Shown here: in pieces, positions 1 through 7,503 of the stretch
Numbering within the stretch: the stretch's first letter is position 1
Layout: each line of letters opens with the position of its first letter
DNA from: Ruminococcus sp.
GTDB lineage: Bacteria; Bacillota; Clostridia; Oscillospirales; Ruminococcaceae
Assembly (NCBI GenBank): GCA_017961625.1
Contig: JAGCWY010000145.1
Span: 1 to 19,649, forward strand
Direction: 5' to 3'
DNA length: 19,649 nucleotides
Notes under the pieces: model-generated
Told to the model about the DNA's origin: nothing
Databases searched by the model: none
What the model saw: only the letters and a program-made list of their open reading frames with translations
Position numbers and translations under genes: made by a program

Positions 1-434
1 ACGTTACCCTTTCTCTCTGCTCCGTCTCCGGGTGGACGCCAGTCGCCCCAGCCTTCAACGATGTAGTATTCCATAAGAGGATTTCTTGTCCATCCGTATA
101 CGCACATATACGAATTTCCTCTTGGTGTATACTCTACATCATAAGTGAGTACGATCTCTCCAAAGGATTTGTAGCTCTTCTTCTGGCTGTCGAAGTTCTT
201 GCCCATACGAGCAAGGAAGTTTTCAATGTTGCTCCATGAGCAGGTGAATGATCCTGCGCTGGGGTTCATTGATGCCTGACCCTGTCCGTTCTGATTCCAC
301 ATCTCGTAGTCGTAACCGCCGATGTTTCCTCTTGTCTGCTGGTCAGCTGCGTTTACAGCTGTCGGCAGACCCGCAGCCAACATAAGTGCGGAAACTGTAC
401 AGCTTACTGCCTTTTTAATGTTTTTAAAATTCAA
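1..434 (-). CDS. Secreted endo-1,4-beta-xylanase, GH11 family (5' part only)
   Basis: Hydrolyses internal beta-1,4 bonds of xylan outside the cell. The 144 visible codons give a lysine-containing signal peptide (about residues 1-29, ending TAVNA) followed by a GH11 beta-jelly-roll: GGYDYEMWNQNG at 39-50, the nucleophile motif NPLMEYYIVE (Glu122 expected nucleophile), then GWGDWRPPG. The gene runs off the left edge, so the acid/base Glu and any dockerin, CBM or second catalytic domain common in ruminococcal xylanases cannot be seen. The start is a TTG at 434, chosen because a GAGGAG ribosome site (443-448) sits 8 bases upstream and the signal peptide begins there; the next ATG lies inside the signal peptide. 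It is divergent from the FAD enzyme gene. Family call is firm; substrate is known for the family, not shown here. Confidence 0.93.
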   Translation of the reverse strand, partial: MNFKNIKKAVSCTVSALMLAAGLPTAVNAADQQTRGNIGGYDYEMWNQNGQGQASMNPSAGSFTCSWSNIENFLARMGKNFDSQKKSYKSFGEIVLTYDVEYTPRGNSYMCVYGWTRNPLMEYYIVEGWGDWRPPGDGAERKGN

Positions 435-568
435 AAAAATCACTCCTCATTATACAAAGTTTATTTGCTTTTTTGCCTAAGTTTTTTCTGTCCTCCTCTT
501 AGTTAAAGTAGGATAAAAATCCTCCAAATTCCCGTTCTTATTTATTTATTTCACTCTAAAATATACAC

Positions 569-595
569 CATCTGTAAAGATTTGTAAAGATTATA
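569..595 (-). promoter_or_regulatory. Possible xylanase promoter with tandem 10-bp repeat at the start site
   Basis: On the minus strand a TATAAT box (590-595, preceded directly by TG) lies about 155 bases upstream of the xylanase start. No good -35 is seen at 17 bp, so the promoter may need an activator. Just downstream, where transcription would begin, the plus strand reads TCTGTAAAGA then TTTGTAAAGA (571-590), a tandem 10-bp repeat spaced one helical turn. Either a control site or chance in AT-rich DNA. Confidence 0.4.
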
Positions 596-710
596 CAGCA
601 AAAAGAGCAATATATGTTCACAAAAAGCAATAAACGACAAGCCACTCATAAAAATAATCACCGAAAAATCTGAGGTCGGCATAGTTTTTTGCCTGTATTT
701 CCTTCTGAAC

Positions 711-739
711 TTGACAACGTAAAAATATTGTCATATAAT
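711..739 (+). promoter_or_regulatory. Sigma-A-type promoter of the FAD enzyme gene
   Basis: A perfect TTGACA (711-716), 17-base spacer and TATAAT (734-739). The expected start is near 746, giving a ~45-base leader with a GAAAGG ribosome site at 775-780, 10 bases before the ATG at 791. Confidence 0.88.
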
Positions 740-790
740 ATTTATATATCATCTCAGCACGTTATATAACTACAGAAAGGATCTTTAGCA

Positions 791-2464
791 ATGGAAAAAT
801 GCAGCGATATCAGAAAACTCGAAAACATCACAGCTCCCGACGGTCTGACATGCCCCGAAGTAATGGACTCATGCTGCGAGCTTGGCAGTATCTCTCCCGA
901 TAAGATACTCGACTTCGATATAGTTGTCGTCGGAGCCGGTGCAGCAGGCGTTCCTGCGGCAGGCTGGGCAACTGAGCTCGGCGCAAAAACTGCTCTCCTG
1001 CAAAAGGAACCCACCGTGGTATCACAGGGCAACTGCGGCTCTGCTATAATAAAGTCGCGCTCCACCGAGGCAGGCATTGCTAAATGGATACACCATACAA
1101 ACAGTCTCTGCGACTGGCGTGCGGATACGAAACAGCTCCGCGCTTATGCCGAATACTCCGAGGAGGCTATGATGTGGTTCCTCAACCGCGCTGGTCTCAC
1201 GGATGAAACGGAATACGGCGACGGAAGCAGGGTTGACAGCAACACCGACAGCGCAAAGCTCCTCAACGACGGCGGCAGGCTCTGCGCATTCAGAAGCACC
1301 AGCGGAGACTTCACTGGCTTGTGGAAGGACCGCGGCAACACATACGACTACGGCACGGACCACTGTTACTTCTGGGCTCCGTGGATAGGTCCCAAGCCGC
1401 TGAATGTTGGCAACGCCCTCCAGAACGTCCTTAATAATATACAGTCTCAGCACGGCAACCTTGAAGTATTCTACTCCACCCCTGCCGTTAAGCTTGTAAC
1501 AGAGAACGGCAGAGTGACCGGCGTTATCGGAAAGAATCACGACGGGAAATACATACAGTTCAGCGCCGCAAAGGCTGTTATCCTCGCAACGGGAGACTAT
1601 ACCAACAACCCCTCGATGGTAAAGCGCTGGTGTCCGGATATTGCTGAATTTGACAAGAAGCAGTTCGGCAAGACCGGCGACGGTCACGTCCTTGCAATAA
1701 GCGCAGGCGCTGAAATGGAGAATCTCGGGCATACCAAGATGATGCACGATTTCGACTCCGCCCTCATGTTCGAGGAGCCCTTCCTCTATCTCAACATGAA
1801 CGGAGAACGCTTCACCAACGAGTACACAGGCTTTGTATATATGGGCAATCTCCTGAAATATCAGCCGAAATACAAGGGCTCAATGCTTGACAGCGACCAC
1901 AAAAACGGCTCAAAGGGCTGGTACTGCGCGATATACGACTCGGACTATGTCAACTGGAGCAGCGACGAATTTGTTGCCGGCATGGTCCCGCCATTCGTTA
2001 TGGAGAAATTCATACCCGGCGCCGTGGAGGAGCCGCAGGGAGTTTTCAGAAACCTCATCGACCTCCACAGGTGCGACACCCTTGAAGATCTGGCAAAGGA
2101 GCTTGACATACCCTATTATAATATGAAGGCTTCCGTAGACAGGTACAACGAGCTCTGTGAAAAGGGCTGCGACACCGATTTTGGAAAGCCTGCAAAATAT
2201 ATGCATAAGATAGCAAAAGCTCCCTTCTGGGGAGCCCGTAAGCATATCCGTGTTTCCGCGGAGGTATCGGGAGTAAAATCCAATGAGAACGGACAGGTAC
2301 TCGGCAAGGACGACAAGCCCATAGCCGGACTTTACTGCGCAGGAAATCTTGCCGGTCAGTTCTACGGCGGAGCGGACTATCCCTTCCACCAGACCGGTCT
2401 TTCTCTCGGAAGGTGCTACACCTTCGGCATGATAGCCGCAAGACACGCTCTCGGCAGGCTGTAA
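791..2464 (+). CDS. FAD-dependent oxidoreductase of the fumarate reductase/flavocytochrome c flavoprotein family
   Basis: A 557-residue cytoplasmic flavoenzyme. The Rossmann FAD-binding segment starts at residue 43 (DIVVVGAGAAG, then Glu73 at the end of the second strand), and the C-terminus has the closing FAD contacts (GLYCAGNLAGQFYGGADYPF, then HQTGLSLGRCYTFGMIAARHAL). The middle carries the family's capping-domain features (ATGDYTNNPSMV; TGDGHVLAISAGAEM; MNGERFTNE). This family reduces C=C bonds in compounds such as fumarate, urocanate, enoates or steroids; the substrate here cannot be read from sequence. There is no Tat or Sec signal, heme motif or FMN-binding domain, so electrons probably come from a separate soluble donor. 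The ~40-residue N-terminal extension with a Cys-Cys pair (28-29) is unusual. Monocistronic: own promoter and terminator. Confidence 0.85.
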   Translation: MEKCSDIRKLENITAPDGLTCPEVMDSCCELGSISPDKILDFDIVVVGAGAAGVPAAGWATELGAKTALLQKEPTVVSQGNCGSAIIKSRSTEAGIAKWIHHTNSLCDWRADTKQLRAYAEYSEEAMMWFLNRAGLTDETEYGDGSRVDSNTDSAKLLNDGGRLCAFRSTSGDFTGLWKDRGNTYDYGTDHCYFWAPWIGPKPLNVGNALQNVLNNIQSQHGNLEVFYSTPAVKLVTENGRVTGVIGKNHDGKYIQFSAAKAVILATGDYTNNPSMVKRWCPDIAEFDKKQFGKTGDGHVLAISAGAEMENLGHTKMMHDFDSALMFEEPFLYLNMNGERFTNEYTGFVYMGNLLKYQPKYKGSMLDSDHKNGSKGWYCAIYDSDYVNWSSDEFVAGMVPPFVMEKFIPGAVEEPQGVFRNLIDLHRCDTLEDLAKELDIPYYNMKASVDRYNELCEKGCDTDFGKPAKYMHKIAKAPFWGARKHIRVSAEVSGVKSNENGQVLGKDDKPIAGLYCAGNLAGQFYGGADYPFHQTGLSLGRCYTFGMIAARHALGRL

Positions 2465-2490
2465 GAGTCTGAGCCCCATAATAACAGAAA

Positions 2491-2536
2491 AGCCATAGTA
2501 TTTTGATTAAATTCAGAATACTATGGCTCATTTTTT
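2491..2536. terminator. Bidirectional terminator between convergent genes
   Basis: Perfect 12-bp stem (AGCCATAGTATT at 2491-2502 with AATACTATGGCT at 2517-2528), followed on the plus strand by a T run (2531-2536) and on the minus strand by TTTTCTGTT. It ends both the FAD enzyme gene (+) and the hydrogenase-like gene (-). Confidence 0.92.
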
Positions 2537-2549
2537 ATGTCAGCAGATA

Positions 2550-4286
2550 TTACTTGCTCTCCTCAGACTTCTTTACGCCTGTAACATCGGAAATATCCAC
2601 CTTCTCGGTCTGTCCTGTCTTTACGAGGACAGCGTTTATATCACCTACAAGTGAAATTATATCGTTTATGGACTTGTTGATAGTCTCCGAGCTTTCATTT
2701 GTAATGGTAACGTTATCGTCGAGAGCGCTGAATGCATTTATCGTGGTCTCAAGTATAGAAGTGAGCTGTGATACGCTGTCAGCGTCCATTGTGGAGTTAT
2801 CGTTACAGAAGGAAACAACGTTTTCAAGCAGATCCTTTACCACAGCTGCCCTCTCGCTGGTAGCCGAGGTCGATTCGCCGATATTCTGCATATTATCGGT
2901 GATCTTTGAAACATTTTCCTTAAGCTTGTCTGAAAGTGCGAGCACCTCCTCGGTGATCTCGGCAAGCTGCTCATTCTGTCTGTTGAGGGCAGAATGTCTT
3001 GCAATAAGCACCGATTTAGCGTGAACGATACAGTTATCGGGAGTATTGAGACCTCTGTAGATAGCTGTAGCCATATCGCGGCAGGTATTGTAGCCGCAGG
3101 CGTGACAGTCGTACTTTCTGTCCTCCTCGGTATGCATACCCATTTTCTCGAATATAGGATCGAGCTGTGCTATATTCGGGATCGGAGAAGGCATAGAGGG
3201 CTTGTAGTTCCTGAGGAAATCGGCGATACGGAGCTCGTCGTCGAACTTCTTGAAGAGCTTGTCGTCGCCTCGTCCCATGATACCTGTGGACTTGCGGCGG
3301 CTCTTTGCCTCTGTCTCGATAGCTCTTGTTGTAGCCATAACGTCGAATACTGTCTGATTAGTACCGGAAGCAGGTCCGATATTGCAGCCGAACTCACATG
3401 AGAGCACGTCGAATACCTTGGGGTGCTTTGACTCCGGCATTCTTCCGTACATATCTATCTCGGCGAAAACCTTGTGTACGCCCTCGGAATTAGTAATATT
3501 TACATCGGGATCATGCATCCATATATTGTCTCTGAGTCCACCGGGACGTGAATATATGGAGCCGAGCTGACCCTGCATATCATCGAACTTGTACTCAAAG
3601 TTCTCAGAGGTATCTATGGGTATAATTATATCGTTTCTCTCGAAATACTCGAGAAGCTTCTTTATAGTAACGTTATACTTTACGAGTCCTGTTTCCTTCG
3701 CTTCGTAGGACTCAGCAATACATGGCGAGATAACTGCGATTGGATTGTTTCTGCGCAGATACTTCTGTATATATATTGAACTGCACGCGATGGGACTGTG
3801 TATAGGTGAAAGATTCTGGAGCAGCTTAGGCTGGTATATCTCAATATACTTTACTATAGCGGCACATGGCTGTGCTATGATATTACCTATCTTATCCTGC
3901 TCAAGTGTTCTTACGTGAGCCCATGTGCAGATATCCGCACCGAGAGATACGTCGAATATAGTACATCCCTGTTTCTTGAACCAGTCAAGAACACCCTTCC
4001 ACTTTGTGGGAAGAATAGTCTTGATAGCCGGAGAAGCCATGATGATAATCTTTTCCTTGGAAAGATCCGTGATACACTCGTCAGTATCGTCTATGTAATC
4101 TCTTGCGCCGTGATTACACTTCTTTACACATTCACCACAGGCAATACACTTATTATTATTTACCATAGTGATGAAGCGTCCGTCCTCAAGCTGCTTGGTC
4201 ATATTAGCTTCAGGCGCAGGACATTCTCTTACACAGGCGTTACAGCCCACGCATTTTTCAGGTTTTACAATGATCAATTCACTCAT
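2550..4286 (-). CDS. Sensory-type [FeFe]-hydrogenase homologue with chemoreceptor-like coiled-coil tail
   Basis: 578 residues. Order: two [4Fe-4S] ferredoxin motifs (Cys12/15/18/22 and Cys47/50/53/57); an [FeFe]-hydrogenase large-subunit domain (~80-360); a small CHACGYNTC-type Fe-S motif (Cys394/397/402/419); then a Ser/Thr/Asn-rich helical tail (~430-560) like the signalling rod of methyl-accepting proteins. The four cysteines that hold the H-cluster cubane appear kept (Cys141, Cys189, Cys297, Cys301), but TSCCPGW has become AQPCAAI, so the proton-relay Cys is Pro, and the MPCxxK lysine is Glu (SPCIAE). This fits the putative sensory group C/D hydrogenases (HsfB/HydS-like) rather than a bulk H2 producer. 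No PAS, kinase or phosphatase domain is present. It lies 36 bases downstream of a coiled-coil gene with its own AAGGAG site, so the pair is probably an operon. Likely a cytoplasmic H2 or redox sensor; this is inference. Confidence 0.85.
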   Translation of the reverse strand: MSELIIVKPEKCVGCNACVRECPAPEANMTKQLEDGRFITMVNNNKCIACGECVKKCNHGARDYIDDTDECITDLSKEKIIIMASPAIKTILPTKWKGVLDWFKKQGCTIFDVSLGADICTWAHVRTLEQDKIGNIIAQPCAAIVKYIEIYQPKLLQNLSPIHSPIACSSIYIQKYLRRNNPIAVISPCIAESYEAKETGLVKYNVTIKKLLEYFERNDIIIPIDTSENFEYKFDDMQGQLGSIYSRPGGLRDNIWMHDPDVNITNSEGVHKVFAEIDMYGRMPESKHPKVFDVLSCEFGCNIGPASGTNQTVFDVMATTRAIETEAKSRRKSTGIMGRGDDKLFKKFDDELRIADFLRNYKPSMPSPIPNIAQLDPIFEKMGMHTEEDRKYDCHACGYNTCRDMATAIYRGLNTPDNCIVHAKSVLIARHSALNRQNEQLAEITEEVLALSDKLKENVSKITDNMQNIGESTSATSERAAVVKDLLENVVSFCNDNSTMDADSVSQLTSILETTINAFSALDDNVTITNESSETINKSINDIISLVGDINAVLVKTGQTEKVDISDVTGVKKSEESK

Positions 4287-4322
4287 AATTATAAAAACTC
4301 CTTATGACATTTCAGAATCTTA

Positions 4323-5387
4323 TCAAGACTTGTTCTTTCCAATCGAATTAGCCTTGGCTGCAAGAGCTGCAAGGTCTATTTTGCCGCCCTTCTTTTCACT
4401 CTCAGGCTTATCGCCGCTGTTCTTCTGTTCCTTATCCGCTGCGTCCTTTGCGTCATCGTCCTTCTTGCCGCCTATAGAGTCAGCCATCTGCTTAAGCTTA
4501 TCGAGCTCCTCCTGCTTTTTGCGCTTGTCCTCGTTGCTCCTCATCTTTTCAGAGAGCAGCTCAGGCTGTTCAGGGATCTCAGGCTCGAATACCTCAGGCT
4601 GCTTGAACACAGGTATACCGCCCTCCTTAAGAGCATTTTCCGTTCTGTTCAGGCACTCGTCGGCTTCGATAAGACGGCTCAGGCCGTCCTTGCGGAAGCC
4701 CTCCAGCGCGTCACGCACCAGACCCATGTGCTTTTTAAGGGAATTGACGTTATCAAGTACGGAAGCTCTCAGGTTATTTGAGGCAACGCTCATCTGTTCA
4801 GCCTGATTCTTTGCTTCTGCGATTTTCTCAGCGGCTGTTCTCTCAGCCTCGAATATTATTTGCTCAGCCTCAGTATTCGCTTCCGAAACTATATCCTCGG
4901 CGAGCTTCTTTGTCTTGAACTCGATTTCGGCAGCCTTTGACTTTGCGGCTCCCTCCAGCATTGACGACGACTTCTGAGCTTCTATAAAGACATTACTCAG
5001 AGCCATTGCCTCGTCCTGTGCCATAAGCGCGGCACATTTCGACTCTGCCGCCTTGAGTTTATCCTTAAGTTCGGCTATTTCATCCTTCAGGGACTTGATT
5101 TCCACAAGCAGATTGCTGTTTTCGTCATCTGTAGCCTTAAGCTTAAGAGAAAGAGTATTGTTCTGAACCTGTATCTGGGTAAGCTTTGCACGCTCCTCCG
5201 AAAGCACAGTCTCAAGAGCCTTCTCCTGTTCTGTGCCCTTTTTGTATGCTTCATTCAGGAGTTTTGTCTCTCTCAGTTCGTTTCTGAGATCGTGTACCTG
5301 TTCATTCAGAAATTCTATCCTTTTTACTACGGCTTCCTTCTCGTAGCCGCCGAAAGTCACTGTTTTGATAAATCTTGGTTCAGCCAT
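4323..5387 (-). CDS. Coiled-coil protein with a DivIVA/GpsB-like N-terminus
   Basis: 354 residues, almost entirely helical. The first ~45 residues (VTFGGYEKEAVVKRIEFLNE) resemble the GY-containing N-terminal domain of DivIVA/GpsB cell-pole and division proteins; the likeness is short and the call tentative. A continuous heptad-rich coiled coil covers roughly 25-245, including an Ala/Glu/Lys segment at ~150-200. A disordered charged tail (~275-340, KKDDDAKDAADKEQK type) ends in IDLAALAAKANSIGKNKS. No membrane segment. The ATG follows a strong AAGGAGG site. As first gene of the operon with the hydrogenase-like protein it may be a scaffold that places that sensor in the cell; this rests only on gene order. 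It could also be a DivIVA paralogue of unrelated role. Confidence 0.7.
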   Translation of the reverse strand: MAEPRFIKTVTFGGYEKEAVVKRIEFLNEQVHDLRNELRETKLLNEAYKKGTEQEKALETVLSEERAKLTQIQVQNNTLSLKLKATDDENSNLLVEIKSLKDEIAELKDKLKAAESKCAALMAQDEAMALSNVFIEAQKSSSMLEGAAKSKAAEIEFKTKKLAEDIVSEANTEAEQIIFEAERTAAEKIAEAKNQAEQMSVASNNLRASVLDNVNSLKKHMGLVRDALEGFRKDGLSRLIEADECLNRTENALKEGGIPVFKQPEVFEPEIPEQPELLSEKMRSNEDKRKKQEELDKLKQMADSIGGKKDDDAKDAADKEQKNSGDKPESEKKGGKIDLAALAAKANSIGKNKS

Positions 5388-5465
5388 ATCTTATATCCTC
5401 CTTATAATACCCGACAGCCGTATTTTCTACAGCAAGCCACACCTATCGAGTATTGATACATAATT

Positions 5466-5494
5466 ATTATACACCAAAACGGAATTATAGTCAA
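5466..5494 (-). promoter_or_regulatory. Promoter of the coiled-coil/hydrogenase-like operon
   Basis: Minus strand: TTGACT (5489-5494), 17-base spacer, TATAAT (5466-5471). Transcription should begin near 5459, giving a ~70-base leader before the ATG at 5387. Confidence 0.85.
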
Positions 5495-5500
5495 TAAAAA

Positions 5501-5556
5501 AACTGCACAAAAAAGAGGGCGGTTTTATGTAAAGCGCCCAATCTGTTTGTGCAGTT
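5501..5556 (-). terminator. Terminator of the 190-aa protein gene
   Basis: Outer 11-bp stem AACTGCACAAA (5501-5511) / TTTGTGCAGTT (5546-5556) with an inner GGGCG/CGCCC stem (5517-5521 with 5535-5539). On the minus strand it is followed by TTTTTTTATTGA, whose last bases already form the -35 box of the next promoter. Confidence 0.85.
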
Positions 5557-5573
5557 CAACTTATCTGTGGATA

Positions 5574-6146
5574 TCACCACTCGTTTTCGCTTTCGGCTAT
5601 GAGCTTTTTGACCTCCTCGTTCTCATAGAGACCGAGGTCGAAGAGTCTGTCAGCCTGTTTGCTAGTAATCTTTCCCTGATCCGTGAAAACGAACTGGCCA
5701 TGGTGCTGCTCTGTGCCATTCCACGAATCTATTACCTGTAGCCAACCACGTCTGTCAAGCTCTGTTTCAGGGTATTTTGAATCGGGATAGAATTTTTCCA
5801 CTATCATTTTAGCGCATTTGCTGTGGTTGGTGAAAGCGCAGGAATAGGTATCGCCGTCGGGAGATATCCAGCCCAACTTGAAGTCAGGAGAATTCTTCGC
5901 GAACATCTCCTCCAGCTCCAACGGCTGCTCCTTGTCTGATTCTATTATCTTAATAAATCCGTAATCATTTTCTCTGAAATGATAATATCCGCCTCTTCCG
6001 TCAAATACTACCGGAAGCTGTTCCTCAGCGATTATGCCTTCAAAGCCCGTGCCATCAAGGGCTTCCAGCGTATCTACATAGCGGTAGCAATACGAACCTG
6101 TCGACGACTTGTAAACCGCGTATTTCTTTTTCCTGCTTTTCTTCAC
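5574..6146 (-). CDS. Hypothetical protein, 190 aa, unrecognised family
   Basis: I do not recognise a family. The protein is soluble, starts with a very basic stretch (KKSRKKK), is rich in aromatic residues (SYCYRYVDTL; GRGGYYHFREND; RRGWLQVIDSW) and ends in an acidic helix. It has no signal peptide or membrane segment. The pattern of short beta-strands with Tyr/Trp suggests a compact beta-rich fold, but no active-site motif is visible. The start is GTG at 6146; the ribosome site is poor (AGG within GGCAGGTGTCAGG), so an altered or weak start is possible. It has its own promoter and terminator and shares no operon, so neighbours say nothing about its role. Confidence 0.75.
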   Translation of the reverse strand: MKKSRKKKYAVYKSSTGSYCYRYVDTLEALDGTGFEGIIAEEQLPVVFDGRGGYYHFRENDYGFIKIIESDKEQPLELEEMFAKNSPDFKLGWISPDGDTYSCAFTNHSKCAKMIVEKFYPDSKYPETELDRRGWLQVIDSWNGTEQHHGQFVFTDQGKITSKQADRLFDLGLYENEEVKKLIAESENEW

Positions 6147-6179
6147 CCTGACACCTGCCTTTACATATCATTAAAGTAT

Positions 6180-6208
6180 ATTTTATCACAGTTTCTACTA
6201 TTTGTCAA
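6180..6208 (-). promoter_or_regulatory. Promoter of the 190-aa protein gene
   Basis: Minus strand: TTGACA (6203-6208), 17-base spacer, TAAAAT (6180-6185). A 13-base direct repeat overlaps and flanks it (see repeat at 6192-6234). Confidence 0.82.
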
Positions 6209-6234
6209 TGCATCGCTGTTTTTTCTACTATTTG
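6192..6234 (-). repeat. 13-bp direct repeat at a promoter, possible operator
   Basis: TTTCTACTATTTG occurs exactly at 6192-6204 and again at 6222-6234 (plus-strand reading), 30 bp apart start to start, near three helical turns. The first copy fills most of the spacer and touches the -35 box of the 190-aa gene's promoter; the second is upstream of that promoter. This is a typical repressor or activator arrangement, but no regulator can be named. Confidence 0.5.
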
Positions 6235-6235
6235 C

Positions 6236-6271
6236 CATAAAAACAGGCGGCTGTCAATGCTGACAGCCGCC
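6236..6271 (-). terminator. Terminator of the binding-protein/GGDEF operon
   Basis: Perfect 11-bp GC-rich stem (GGCGGCTGTCA at 6246-6256, TGACAGCCGCC at 6261-6271) with an ATGC loop. Minus-strand T tail TGTTTTTAT at 6236-6245. It lies 15 bases beyond the GGDEF stop codon. Confidence 0.92.
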
Positions 6272-6285
6272 ATAATATCATAATA

Positions 6286-7488
6286 TTACATATTCATGAC
6301 ATTGTTTATCATATTTCCGCCGTTCATCTTAGCGTTTCTCATTGCTGTATCGAGTTTAACGAGCAGTGAGTTTACGTTGAGACAGTCGCCGGGGAGGTAA
6401 TGGTATACAGCACCTGAGCAAGGAAGCTGAACATTGAGGTTCAGCACCTCGAAAGGACTGCTCATTACACGCTGGATATTCTGAGCGATTCCTACAGCCT
6501 GGCTCTCGGAGATGTTCTTGTTGAATACGAAGCAGAACTCATTACCAGTGATGTTATAAATCTCAGCAACATCGCCGAACTCTTCCTTCAGCTTTTCAGC
6601 AACAGCAGCAAGATACTCGTCACCGAAGTCATAACCATAGGTATCGTTTATGCTTCTGAAGTTATCCATATCGAATACTGCAATCTGGAATCTTCCAGTT
6701 TCAAGCCTGTCGCTGATATCACTGTCAAGAGCGTAACGGTTCTTCATACCTGTAAGCACGTTTGTAACAGCGAGGTCGCTTGCCTTCTGACGTGTATTCT
6801 TAAGTTTAGCATCAACCTCAGCGAGTCGCATCTCACGCTCTTCGAGTTCAGCTCTTGCCTTCTTGGCTCTCTTAGCGAACAACCAAATAGCAATCATGGA
6901 TATGATCCAAATAACGAGCATCAGAGTCATGAGGATATATGCCTTGATAGCGTTCTGTCTCTGAAGTCTTGCAGTATCCTTACCAACTATCTCGATAGCT
7001 GATGTAAGCATCTGAGAAGCGGTTACCTGAAGAGGATAAAGATCCTGTTTAAGCGTGTCGGACATCGTGTTCTGGTCGCCGCTCTCTACCTGGCTGGTAC
7101 CGAGACTTTCAAGTCTCGTTCTGAATGTAGCGATAACCGACTTAGCGTATTTATAACGCCTGTAAGCTTCGTCAGATAATCCTTCAACTGCTTCAAACTG
7201 TTTCTCAGCAGCTTCGATATTAGCATAGATACGGTCTGTATCACTGATTATTTCAAGCGGATTGTCATAGAGGTTTGCAGCAAGACCAACACTGTTGGTG
7301 TTTACCTCTGCCAGCTGGCTGTTAATTACATTAAGAGCTCTTGTAGCCTGCTGTGTGGCTCTTGAAACGTTTGTATTGTTTCTGTAGATACTCTCAACGA
7401 GCAGCGTATTCAGAATGTACATTATCGTAACAAGGATAGCCGCAAATATATATCCGGCTGAGGCACCCATTTTCTTTTTATTTGCCAT
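6286..7488 (-). CDS. Membrane-bound GGDEF-domain protein (diguanylate cyclase or degenerate sensor)
   Basis: 400 residues: transmembrane helix ~12-33, extracellular all-helical sensor region ~34-182, second helix ~183-204, coiled-coil linker ~205-240, GGDEF domain ~241-392. The metal-binding strand is intact (VFDMDNFRSIND, Asp273), as is the late AK/G motif (TAMRNAKMNGGN). The signature loop reads TGNEF (314-318) rather than GGDEF: the key Glu is kept but the first Gly and the Asp are changed. No RxxD product-inhibition site precedes it. It may therefore make c-di-GMP weakly or bind nucleotide only. It starts 15 bases after the stop of the solute-binding lipoprotein, with a GGAGG site in the gap, so the two are co-translated. 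The lipoprotein is a likely ligand-bearing partner for the outer domain; this is inference. Confidence 0.87.
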   Translation of the reverse strand: MANKKKMGASAGYIFAAILVTIMYILNTLLVESIYRNNTNVSRATQQATRALNVINSQLAEVNTNSVGLAANLYDNPLEIISDTDRIYANIEAAEKQFEAVEGLSDEAYRRYKYAKSVIATFRTRLESLGTSQVESGDQNTMSDTLKQDLYPLQVTASQMLTSAIEIVGKDTARLQRQNAIKAYILMTLMLVIWIISMIAIWLFAKRAKKARAELEEREMRLAEVDAKLKNTRQKASDLAVTNVLTGMKNRYALDSDISDRLETGRFQIAVFDMDNFRSINDTYGYDFGDEYLAAVAEKLKEEFGDVAEIYNITGNEFCFVFNKNISESQAVGIAQNIQRVMSSPFEVLNLNVQLPCSGAVYHYLPGDCLNVNSLLVKLDTAMRNAKMNGGNMINNVMNM

Positions 7489-7503
7489 ATTTTCGCACCT
7501 CCA

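Larger units (their letters stand above)
435..790. other. Divergent intergenic region (xylanase / FAD enzyme)
   Basis: No gene is seen in this 356-base AT-rich stretch. It holds the long xylanase leader, which has a small hairpin at 510-523 (AGGAT/ATCCT), the putative xylanase -10 at 590-595 and the FAD-enzyme promoter at 711-739. Stretch 600-700 holds nothing I can interpret. Confidence 0.7.

Noticed and set aside
1022..1747. 241-codon open frame on the minus strand
   Set aside because: It lies wholly inside the FAD enzyme gene, has no ribosome site, and its protein resembles nothing; a shadow frame caused by codon bias.
2503..3024. 173-codon plus-strand frame rich in Ser/Leu/Phe
   Set aside because: Antisense to the coiled-coil tail of the hydrogenase-like gene and starts inside the terminator.
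5501..5556. Remnant of the insertion element seen at the right end, because both have an AACTGCAC hairpin
   Set aside because: Similarity is limited to the ~8-base stem; here the structure works fully as a terminator and no transposase trace is present.
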